Part shown: piece after piece, positions 1 through 8,545 of the stretch | Numbering within the stretch: position 1 is the first letter of the stretch | Layout of the letters: each line of letters begins with the position of its first letter | DNA from: Eutreptiella sp. 'Long Island Sound 2002' | Lineage: Eukaryota; Euglenozoa; Euglenophyceae; Eutreptiales; Eutreptiaceae | Assembly: GCA_964036045.1 (NCBI GenBank) | Contig: OZ038385.1 | Location: 41,581,237 to 41,645,236, forward strand | Direction: 5' to 3' | DNA: 64,000 nt | Translations under genes and position numbers: made by a program | Notes under the pieces: generated by a model | Database searches by the model: none | What the model saw: the letters and a program-made list of their open reading frames with translations, nothing else | What the model was told of the DNA's origin: nothing

Positions 1-2081
1 ATATTGGGAATGGACCCTGAGTGGTTCAGCGTCTTCTTGTTCAGCTCTCCATAGTCCACTACCAGCCGTTTGGCTGAAGACCCAGGTTTAGCCACCAGGA
101 AACAGGGGCTGCAGTGTAGGGGGTAGTCCCCATCCTTGTACTCCAGGACTAGGCCAGCGTCAATACACTCTTGTATTTGTCGCTCAATCTCGTCGGCCTG
201 CTCTTTAGGAGCTGGATAGGGTCTCCTCCGGATCTTGTGACCCACGAACTCGGGTTTCAGCTTGAGGTCCATCTGTACCAGCTTGTCGCATGAGGCTGGA
301 GGGGGTAGTTCTCCGAACACCTCCAGATAGGTCCTTATCAGCTTCTGTACCCGCGGGTCCAATACCTTGATCTTGTCCTCCATGTCCTCGTCGGAGTGTA
401 AGTTGCTTGCCCCTTGAATAGACGTCGGGAGGTGGTCCTCCACCGACTCTTCGCCCGAGGTAGTATCCTTCAGCCCTTGGTAGGCATATAGAAGGTCTTG
501 CTCGACCATCTCCGGTGGACGATGGCAACATAGGCACGCTCGAGGGGGTTCACATGCACATTCCTCCGAGAGGTCGTCCTCCTCTGGGGTCCTCACATGG
601 GCACCCCATACGCTCTTCATGAGCTTGAGATCTACCTCCCTTTGCCAGGTGGTGATCTTCTGTTCGAGGTCCTCCTTCAGTTGGGATAGGTCTCCCATAC
701 GTCCTTGCTTCAGTGGCCATGAGCTGCGGGTAGGCTTCGCGTAGCATAGCTTTTTCGCCACCAACTTCCTCTTGGAATCCACATACTCCCTGAGCCTGGA
801 TCGAGGGTCCAGCTCCTCATCCACGGGGTCTTCCACCCTCATGGAGAGTAGGGGTTTCAGTGGGGCGACGTACTCGGCGTTCTCCACTTCCTCCACCGCG
901 GTCTGCACGAAGAAGGCGTCGTGCTCAGTTTCGTCGTCTGAGTGGATAGAGCTAGGTAGCTCAGATAGTCCACACTCAGAGACTCCATCAGGTACAGGTA
1001 CATGACAAGGAGAGTTGGGGGCGTTGGTGTCAGTCACGACGTACTCATCTCCTCCGGGTGTAGTTTCAACAGCATCTTGAGGTCGTAGGCGATCCTTCAA
1101 GTCACCCAAGGCGAGTCCATCGCTTTCTCGTTGTATAGCCTGGACCAGAGTAGGGTCCAGGTCTTCCCAGGGGATGGTGGTAAGACTTCCGTCCACCACG
1201 CTGAGCATACTCCCCCATCCGGGCTTCCCGATGGGCGTCTTGCGTCCCAGAGGCACGTAGATGGCCTCATCAGGTAATCGCACCGAGCTGATAGTCAGCT
1301 TGTCAAGGAGGGTTCGCCAGTACTCGTTGCCCCCATGGGCTCCCCAATCGGGGGAACACAGGACCATACGGGTACGTTCCAAGGCCACCTTGGTCAGCAC
1401 CTTCCCCAGTTCACTGAATCTGGGGTTCCCGTAGGCCATCCCGAAAGAGGGCCAGTAAAATTTGTAGCTGCAGTTCTTCCCCTTGCTGCAGTATAGGTCC
1501 AGTACATGCTGCTTGTCCCTGGCGAACAGCTCCACACTTAGGTCTTCTCGAGAGTAACCCAACTCCTTCAGACCTTGGTCTAGGACTTCCCCCAATAGTT
1601 GATAGTCCTCAGTTTTGGAGGCCGCCATCATGTTCGAGGGCTCCTCCTTCGATAGTCTCAGGTAACTCGAGGTATGTTCCGACTGCTCCAGTGGCACAGA
1701 CTCTCCGCCACTGCCGTGGTCCACGTACAGGAGGTAGGGCGCTTGCAGCGTCAGGGATTGTATCTGGGAGTGCTGCACGAAGAAGTCAGTACCAAGTACA
1801 AAGTCGAAGGCCTCAGTGTCCATCACATAGAACCGATGGGCGATAGTTCGAGAGCCCATAGGTACCTCCACTTCACAGTCCCCGCAGCTGTGCACCACAT
1901 GTCCATCCCCCATGCGTATAGCGGCGGTGGTCATGGTGTTCTTCAGGCTCCCACAAGGTAAAATTTTCTTGGCCACTATAGATATTGTGGCGCCAGTATC
2001 CAGTACCCCCAGGTATTCACGTCCCCCTAGTCGGATACGTACCCAAAACACCAGGTCTTGGGTGCCACCAGAGCGTCCCCG
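1..2081 (-). CDS. pol: Ty3/gypsy Pol, 5' part (protease, spacer domain, start of RT), truncated by the window edge
   Basis: An uninterrupted minus-strand frame of 693 codons runs from just after the Gag stop to base 1; I checked every codon for stops. It begins with an aspartic protease: LDTGATIS with the catalytic Asp codon at 1998-2000, followed by a flap-like stretch and FVLGTDFF. A middle region has a SVELFARDKQH motif and a conserved-looking SPDWGAHGGNEYW block, which I cannot assign to a named domain. An acidic linker follows. The frame ends in the reverse transcriptase N-terminus, with CSPCFLVAKP and RLVVDYGELNKKT matching the family's 'VVDYRxLNK' motif. Catalytic YxDD, RNase H and integrase would lie beyond the left edge. 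There is no ATG at the frame's start, so translation presumably depends on Gag readthrough. The open frame suggests a young element. Confidence 0.9.
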
Positions 2082-2084
2082 TCA
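2079..2084 (-). promoter_or_regulatory. Putative stop-codon readthrough site UGA-CGG between Gag and Pol
   Basis: Reading the minus strand, Gag ends GAA TTC TGA and the very next in-frame codons are CGG GGA CGC, leading into Pol without another stop. UGA followed by CGG is an established leaky context in several plant RNA viruses. The arrangement matches the one-stop Gag-Pol of gammaretroviruses. Readthrough itself is inferred. Confidence 0.6.
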
Positions 2085-4574
2085 GAATTCCGCGGGACAG
2101 GTCACCTCGAACCCCTTGTTTCGCAATTTGCGGGCCATCCTCATGAAACGGCTTCTCTTCTTGGCGTTGCCGTCATCACCACCTTCATGCTCACGCTTGG
2201 CTCCTTGTTCTTGCTGGGCCTGCGTCTGTGAGCGTGTGGTAGGTCCAGACTGCCCTCCAGAGGGCTCGGAGTTCCCCCCTGGATTAGGGTTGGGGTTACC
2301 TCCGTTCTTGTCCTTGTTCTTGTTGTCGTTCTGGCGGTTAGCGCCTCCTCCTCGTCCACCTTGACCCTTGTCTTGACCACCTTGACCACGTCCTTTCGAC
2401 TTGCCCTTGCCGGAGTCGTTGCCTTTGGCCTTGCCTCCACCTTTGCCTGAGCTTTTGCCAGGATCTTCCCCCTTAAGCTTCGCCGATAGGCGTTGCTTAT
2501 GGTAGCACTCATCCTCGTAGTGCTTCCGCTTACCGCAGAATGCACACGTGATGGTGCAGCGGTAATGATCCGGCAGCTTCACCTTGGCGCCGGTGATTTT
2601 CTCCTGCTGCTTCCCCTGGACGACGAAGCAGTCTCGCTGCTCGCAGTCGGAGGCGTGCTGCAGGTGGCCCTGCTCATCTCTGGCATCACACCAGAATAGC
2701 TCCTTCACGTTCTCCATTAGGCGGGCGTGGGCGTGTTTGGGGGTAGTCCCCTGCCCAGGTCGGGACCCTTGGTACCCTTTGCCTCCAGAACCTCCACCAC
2801 CAGGACGGTAGTTGTTCAGGTGCTGGTCGCTCTCCTTCTCCAGCGCCATCTCCAGGAGCAGCACGCATAGATCCTCGTAGCGGAGGGATCTAGCCTTGCG
2901 CTCAGCCGTCAGACGGCACTCGTCCCATAGCTCTCGGGGGAGCTTGGCGCACAACCAGAACAGCAGGTCGTCGCTGCTGTAGGAACCGGGCGTCAGTCGT
3001 CCAGCCCAGTGATCCAAGTCCGCCAACAGCTCGGAGACCCTGCCAGGTTTGGGGTTGTTGGGCAGCACGGGCAGGTTCTGGATCTCGGCCCTGATGGAGA
3101 GGTCGGTCTCGTAGGTTGGGTACTGCCTCTCCAGGGCAACCAACACATCGGCAAAGGTGGCGGAGTTAGTGATGATCTGCCTGACCTGCTTCTCCGGGTA
3201 TTTGGTCTTGCAGCACTGCAGGAGCAGGTCGCACTTCACTCGCCCACTCGCGTGGGTTTGGCCGGTCAGTCGTAGGAACCGGCCAAAGTTCTCAGCGAAC
3301 TCGCTGAGGTCCTTGCCTGTGAACTCAGGCAGGTTCACCACTATCTTGGAGGTGGCAATAGCCTTCGCCTCCTGAGCTCGGCGTCCTTCAGGGCGTCGGG
3401 TCTTCTTCTTCTTCTTCTTCTTCTTCTTACCCTTGGGGTCTTCAGGGTCTTCGTCATCCGATGGCGAAGAAGAAGTCATCGACGGCGGCCCATCATCGGA
3501 GGGGTCTCCGCCTAGATCACTGGAGCCATAAGGCTCCACGTCCACCATAGCCCTTAGGGCTGTCAGCCCCAGCTGGTCCAGCTCGGCCCTCGTCGAGTTC
3601 GTCACGTGGCTGTAGGGCGGCTGGGCTGTCCTCGGGACGAATGGACTTCTCGGTACTGCTGCAGGAGTCGGCATCGGTCGGCTCCTCAGGCTCCCCAGGG
3701 TATTTGTCAACCCTGCCGCCAGGTGGTTAGCCTGTACTCGGTGGGGTGACATTCCCACCGTCGTAGGTGACGCATGGGACGGGATCATCAGGGGCTGCAG
3801 TTTCTCCCTGATCTCTTGCGTGAGGTCGCTCACGATTTGCGAAGTGGCTCCTCGGAGCACCTCATTGATCTCCGACCGCGTCAGGGACCTGTTGGAGGAT
3901 CTTCCCGATCCTCTACTCCTGCCTCCCAGAGACTCTGGTCCTTTCCTCAACCCACTCAAGGGTGCATACCCAGGTGCATACCCAGGAGCATACCCAGGAA
4001 CTTCCATGTAGGTTCCAGTGGCGTGGAGTGGATGGGGATGGTCAGCCGCATACCATCGCGGCGCAGAGCTGGAAGCCACCGGCTCACTGGCAGTAGTTGC
4101 CTCAAGGAGCGCAGTGGTAGGTGGGCCCATGCCATAGGCGGGGTAGTGAGGCATGCCAGTAAAGCCTGTGCCCTCTGCCATAGGCGGGTTGGTTGTGGAG
4201 GTGGATGTTGCGGCGGCTGGGAGTGTGGTGGTTATGGGAGAGGGTGATGCTTGGGGGCCAGAAGCGCTTGGTGCGCCTTCGAAGGTAGGGACATCCGTCG
4301 GGTCTTGCCCTTGCTCCTCTCCTTCGTCTGCTCCTTCTCCAGCATCCTTCTCGCTCTCGTTCTCTCTCTTCCTCTTCACAGGCTGAGGCTGAGAGACCAC
4401 TTCCTCGACCGTCAGGGCCCCGAAGGCCGTCTGGAGGCCATCCAGGGAGTCCTCCGCCGTATCCACTGGCCCATGTAAGGGCTCCACCGAAGGTACAGCG
4501 TCAGGCGCCGGCCTTGCCGGTGCCTCAGGCGCTGGCGCTGTGTTCACATCGGCGTCCACTCTTCCTGGGTCCAT
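2082..4574 (-). CDS. gag: Ty3/gypsy Gag polyprotein
   Basis: This 830-residue ORF starts at an ATG at 4574. The N-terminal third is Pro/Ala/Ser-rich, with three tandem PGYA units encoded near 3960-4000. A run of nine Lys precedes the folded capsid-like part, which contains IVVNLPEFTGKDLSEFAENF and an all-helical stretch typical of gypsy Gag. A single CCHC zinc knuckle (CAFCGKRKHYEDEC, spacing C-X2-C-X4-H-X4-C) lies near residue 677. It is followed by a Gly/Lys/Asp-rich basic tail expected to bind RNA. The ORF ends in TGA at 2084-2082, and the same frame continues directly into Pol. Family membership is clear from the zinc knuckle and the adjacent protease/RT. Confidence 0.9.
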   Translation of the reverse strand: MDPGRVDADVNTAPAPEAPARPAPDAVPSVEPLHGPVDTAEDSLDGLQTAFGALTVEEVVSQPQPVKRKRENESEKDAGEGADEGEEQGQDPTDVPTFEGAPSASGPQASPSPITTTLPAAATSTSTTNPPMAEGTGFTGMPHYPAYGMGPPTTALLEATTASEPVASSSAPRWYAADHPHPLHATGTYMEVPGYAPGYAPGYAPLSGLRKGPESLGGRSRGSGRSSNRSLTRSEINEVLRGATSQIVSDLTQEIREKLQPLMIPSHASPTTVGMSPHRVQANHLAAGLTNTLGSLRSRPMPTPAAVPRSPFVPRTAQPPYSHVTNSTRAELDQLGLTALRAMVDVEPYGSSDLGGDPSDDGPPSMTSSSPSDDEDPEDPKGKKKKKKKKKTRRPEGRRAQEAKAIATSKIVVNLPEFTGKDLSEFAENFGRFLRLTGQTHASGRVKCDLLLQCCKTKYPEKQVRQIITNSATFADVLVALERQYPTYETDLSIRAEIQNLPVLPNNPKPGRVSELLADLDHWAGRLTPGSYSSDDLLFWLCAKLPRELWDECRLTAERKARSLRYEDLCVLLLEMALEKESDQHLNNYRPGGGGSGGKGYQGSRPGQGTTPKHAHARLMENVKELFWCDARDEQGHLQHASDCEQRDCFVVQGKQQEKITGAKVKLPDHYRCTITCAFCGKRKHYEDECYHKQRLSAKLKGEDPGKSSGKGGGKAKGNDSGKGKSKGRGQGGQDKGQGGRGGGANRQNDNKNKDKNGGNPNPNPGGNSEPSGGQSGPTTRSQTQAQQEQGAKREHEGGDDGNAKKRSRFMRMARKLRNKGFEVTCPAEF

Positions 4575-4660
4575 CTTAATCCGCCCTTCTGCTTATATTT
4601 GCCTGCTCGGAGCACTGGTTGTACGGCGCGGGGTCGCTGCCGGTGCACAGAGACAGGCTG

Positions 4661-4672
4661 CCTCTGCTACCA
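4661..4672 (-). other. Primer binding site, initiator tRNA-Met
   Basis: On the minus strand TGGTAGCAGAGG is complementary to the 3' end of eukaryotic initiator tRNA-Met (CCTCTGCTA plus CCA). It lies about 90 bases upstream of the Gag ATG, the expected place in a Ty3/gypsy element. Confidence 0.65.
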
Positions 4673-5098
4673 GAAAAGTTTATAGTGTTTTCAGCACTGT
4701 GTTTTTGCTTCTCCTGCTGCTTGTTGTTGCTGTAGGGTGTCCTGCTGCTTGTTTTGGATGATGAAAAGCTTTTGTTTGTTGAAATACAGTAAAGCCAAGT
4801 CAATCCAGGATAGCCCAAGCCAATAGTATGCAAGGAGAAGGTAATTCAGGATCAAAGCATGAAGGGCTGCAATGTAAACAGTGAAAGATGATTGGATATT
4901 CACAGAAACTACAGCTCAGGTCACAAATGAATGCATATTCACAAAGATAGCTGAAATGTTTTAGGAAAAGAGTTAGAAAACTGCCTCAGGATCACTCTCT
5001 CTCCATAGTGCCATCTTAGAAGATGTGCACTCTTTGTTTTGGGTCCCATATGTGCTGAGGTGGCATGGTATGTGGCGATGAGGTCACTGCCATGTCAC
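4673..5098 (-). repeat. Probable 5' LTR of the gypsy element
   Basis: This AT-richer block lies immediately upstream (minus sense) of the primer site. Read on the minus strand, a candidate start is TGTGACATGG near 5098. The right end is set by the PBS. The outer limit is a guess, because the 3' LTR needed for comparison is outside the window and no target duplication could be tested. Confidence 0.4.
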
Positions 5099-5117
5099 AG
5101 GGGATCTTCCTACTTAG

Positions 5118-5205
5118 CTAGGCTGACCAGGAATTGAACCCAGGACCTCTCAAAAAGAGGTGCCCAGCCCCCTAGGGTGCATACCACTAGGATAGCTAAG
5201 AATTC
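5118..5205 (-). repeat. tRNA-derived SINE-like sequence
   Basis: Reverse-complemented, this stretch has a box A-like ATCCTAGTGGTATGC and, about 50 bases on, a box B GGTTCAATTCC (consensus GGTTCGANTCC). The arms do not fold into a good tRNA cloverleaf, and the T-stem is mispaired, so a SINE head or tRNA relic fits better than a functional tRNA. Confidence 0.5.
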
Positions 5206-5479
5206 ATGGAAAAACATAGATAAATTCATAGGCTCTACTTTAGGTATGTCAGTGCTCAGTCAACTCAGGAAAAGATGTTTTACTTCACATTGAAAGGGGA
5301 TTAAGGGGTCCACTCCATATCCTGATTGGGTGTTTGGTTCCATAGGTCAAAATGTGTTATCACCAGTTTTGGTTGGACCAATACTAAGATTAAAATGCAT
5401 GGATGCTCAGTGCATCTCTAATACAACTAGAGTATGCCTCAAAGCAATGGAAAAGCACTTTTTCTTACTAAGCACAACA

Positions 5480-5974
5480 GCTTCTATATCCACCCGGGCA
5501 ACGACCGCAAAAATAGCCCCGAAATTTGCAACTCATCAGGTGACTATTCCAAAATCATGAAAACCATCATTGACGAAGAGATCAAAAAATAGGCTGTGGA
5601 CATCCAAATATGGTGGATTACACAAAGGTGGGAACCTCGCACAACGGCGAGAAACTACTTGTTCCTCGCCGTGGGGCCACTAGTGGACTTAAAGGCATAC
5701 GTGGACATTGTAGTGGTCCACCATTCAATCTGACTGAAACTTGGTACTCAACAAGGCACAACAAAACAAAGAAATCTGCAAGAAAGAGCCCTTGTTGCAC
5801 TACACATCAACTCATCGCACAAACCCGAAAACGAAGTAGGATCCGAAGACGGTTACCCCAGAGGACCAAAGGTGCAATGGGCCCTCAACTTAATCAACGT
5901 AGGAAAAAGCATCAACAGGACAACGGCGAACCAACGGATTGATGTACGGAGAGAAATACTACAAAGAACGAACA
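5480..5974 (+). pseudogene. Decayed coding remnant upstream of the AlkB-like region
   Basis: One plus-strand frame reads as protein-like sequence, for example VQWALNLINVGKSINRTT near 5876-5930, but is broken by an in-frame TAG near 5590 and a TGA near 5731. It ends at TGA near 5972. I do not recognise a family. Its position just upstream of two further broken ORFs on the same strand suggests they are pieces of one decayed gene or mobile element. Short unrecognised introns could instead account for some breaks. Confidence 0.35.
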
Positions 5975-6174
5975 TTGATTGACATGGAGAACAATAGGCC
6001 GCCGATGCCCGTAAGTGAAAATTTGTTAAGTAATGTGTGTGCTTTTCAAAAATTTTTGAACCGAACCTTCGCCCCCTCCCAAAACGACACTTCTTTCAAC
6101 TCTGTAGCGGCCACTTTTCCCTTAGGAGGAGGCATGATCTAAGAAGCCCCACACTATGTGTTTCTTAGATTTGA

Positions 6175-7044
6175 ATGGTCACTCCCTTTTTCGAAAGCGA
6201 TTCAATTCAACAACTCATCACCACACACCAATGGGCCCATAATGCGTTCATCCTAGCAATTGATGTAGACGATTTAAAAAGTGGCAAACTTTGTCAAATT
6301 CAAGCCACGTGTGAAGGCTTGAAAGAAAGCCCCAACCTAGACGGCCCTAAATGTTGGTCCGTTCTCCAAAAATCAAGTTATGGAAACCCTCTAAACACGC
6401 ATATAAATGGCTGTACCTTGCCCACAAGAAAATCCGTCTTAGTGGTATTGGACACCGCCAATGTTCCTTGTGACGCAGTCCAAAGTTTCACTTGGAACCT
6501 TTTTAACAAAGAAAACCTTCTGATCTTTGAGGGCCCAAAAGCCAAATTGGTTAGGTTTTGGGCGCCATCCGGCTCGTCTACCCCCGAGACCCATGCCTCC
6601 TCACTCGCCCCCATAAACACGCAGGTTTGGAAAACCCCGCCCAAAGCAACATCTTTTGAAATGCGTGTTCCGTCAAACAAAAAGCAACTTCCCGCACATG
6701 TCATAGCGGGCCTCTTTGGCCCCTATGATAACTACTCACCTTCATATGATGGGAATGTGTTCATTGGTGAATTCCGGCACACGGATTCGGTCGCACTTGC
6801 TCACAATTTCGTGATGGGTGGTTCCTCCATCATTCATCTTCACCCCAATGACCTTAGAATAAAAGCAATCTTGGATTCTTTTGAAACCTCATCTAAAGAC
6901 GACCCCGAGCAACAACGAATTGTCTTGGCAGGAATGGCATTGGGCGGCACTGAGTGGGTAAGAGAGCTCATTGAGAACAAAGAACTGCTGAACAACCTCT
7001 CCCCGCCACCGCCAAAGTCTACGCGTTTGGTGACTACACGATAA
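6175..7044 (+). CDS. Hypothetical protein, 289 residues, probably part of a degraded gene
   Basis: The ORF has a normal amino-acid mix, no repeats and no obvious membrane segment or signal peptide. It starts at MVTPFFESDS. A WVRELIENKELL helix precedes a Pro-rich end. Around 7030 the coding signal moves to another frame that continues into the AlkB-like domain, so the stop at 7042-7044 probably reflects a frameshift or a missed intron. No family recognised. Confidence 0.45.
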   Translation: MVTPFFESDSIQQLITTHQWAHNAFILAIDVDDLKSGKLCQIQATCEGLKESPNLDGPKCWSVLQKSSYGNPLNTHINGCTLPTRKSVLVVLDTANVPCDAVQSFTWNLFNKENLLIFEGPKAKLVRFWAPSGSSTPETHASSLAPINTQVWKTPPKATSFEMRVPSNKKQLPAHVIAGLFGPYDNYSPSYDGNVFIGEFRHTDSVALAHNFVMGGSSIIHLHPNDLRIKAILDSFETSSKDDPEQQRIVLAGMALGGTEWVRELIENKELLNNLSPPPPKSTRLVTTR

Positions 7045-7576
7045 AAGCAACACACAAAATGATGTCGCCGATGAGGTTGAGAGTTGGCTTAATGATTTAT
7101 CGCAAATCACAGGAGACACAGATCAAAATTTGCTCGGCCACATCGCCCAAATCATAGAATGGAACACGTCCACACACCGGAAATTCAAACACTACGGTCT
7201 CGCCTTTGATAAAAGCGGCGGTGCCCCATGCAAAATGGAACCCATCCCCCCGTTTGTGGAGCCTTTGCTTGGCCAGGTAAACGAGTGGTTGCGCCTTAAC
7301 TATCTTGACTGCGAAGCGAACCAGGAATACCCTCCAGGAATTGGTGTTTCACCGCATGTGGAGCACCCGGACCTTGGTCCAATAGTAGCCACGGCCAGCT
7401 TGATGGGAGAATATGATATGGATTTTCATCCAGTCTCCAAGGGTAAACCACTCACCTTTCGCCTCCATAAGGGCTCACTTTCAGCCATTTTCGGTGAACT
7501 CAGAGACCGGCGGAGGCATGGCATCGCGTCAAGGCAAGCGGACATCATCGATGGAGTGGTGACTCCACACACATGA
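7034..7576 (+). pseudogene. AlkB/ALKBH8-like 2-oxoglutarate/Fe(II) oxygenase domain, altered and truncated
   Basis: AlkB-family enzymes oxidatively demethylate or modify nucleic acids. The pattern here follows ALKBH8: KFKHYGLAF, then PFVEPLLGQVNEWLRLNYLDCEANQEYPP, SPHVEHP, YDMDF, a GSLSAIFGE strand and RRHGIASR. The iron ligands should read H-x-D...H. The sequence has HVE, an Asp-to-Glu change, followed by the distal His in RHGI. The family's C-terminal strand with the 2OG-binding Arg pair is not visible before the stop at 7574-7576. The frame is open from 7034 with no convincing start and joins the preceding ORF only through a frameshift. I call it a damaged gene, with moderate confidence in the fold. 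Confidence 0.55.
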
Positions 7577-7604
7577 CGTATCTCCGTTGTTTTCTGTTGT
7601 GTCC

Positions 7605-8545
7605 CAACCCCTCCCTACAACTACAATGAATGAGCACAGCATATCGTTACTGCTTTACTCAGGGAGCCCTGCTTTTTGCCATGGCAATGATCGGCTCCTG
7701 CATGTGAGAGAACCCTTTCACTACCCTTTTGGAATGGCGACCCTTTTTGGCGATCCGTCTGCATCCTCTTGCTCTTTGAGCCGCTTACACCCCAATTTGG
7801 TAATCATTCACTACGAGTCAACCCACAAGGCGCAAGAGCGACTCGTTGCTACTGCAGGCCGTCTGGGTATGCTCCTCTCTTGCAGTTTTGCACACCCGCA
7901 CACACTCTCTCACCCCACAGTGGTTCAAATACACTGCTCGTATGTTTTCCATTTCCCTCCCACAACAACAATGAATGAATGCGGTGTATCGCTAATGCCT
8001 TACTCAGGGAGCCCTTCCCCGAGCCATAGCAATGAACGGCCACCGCCAACGAGTAATCCTCTTTGCTACCCTTTGGGAACGGCATCCATTTTTGGCGATC
8101 CACCGATATTCGCGTGCTCCTTGAGCCTCTTGAATCCCACTTGGGTTCCCAAAAACTACGATGCAACCCACAAGGCACGAGAGCGACTTACTGCTACTGC
8201 ACGCCATGTGGGTATGCTCCGTCCCTTCAGTTTTGTATTCTCACACACAAACTCACAACCCATACGAGTGGCTCAAATGTCCACCGCTCCCAATCAAACT
8301 TTCCTTCACATACCAACAAGCTCCCCATCGATGGGGACAGGTCTTTGGATCAACTCTGCCTTTGGGTCTCTATTTGGACCAACAGCACACAACACTCCAC
8401 GAGGTAAGACCATCGTGCCGCCCACCAATGATTTTATTTGCAATTGCCGCAGTCGTTTGCTTTTGGACTTATTCTGCTACGAACTCAACCGCAAGGCGCA
8501 AGAGAGATTTCATGCTCCTGAACGCCATGTGGGGCGGTGCAAATG
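7605..8545 (+). repeat. Tandem repeat, about 345-bp unit, two good copies and a third degenerate copy
   Basis: Copy 1 starts at an ACAATGAATGA motif near 7622 and copy 2 at the same motif near 7970. They share 'CAGGGAGCCCT', 'TTTTGGCGATCC' and 'CAACCCACAAGGC' blocks in order. A third partial copy around 8410-8540 retains the 'CGCAAGAGAGA' and 'GCCATGTGGG' end. A 412-codon ORF (7587-8825) spans the array, but its protein has no recognisable feature, so the open frame may simply follow from the repeat. Confidence 0.65.
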
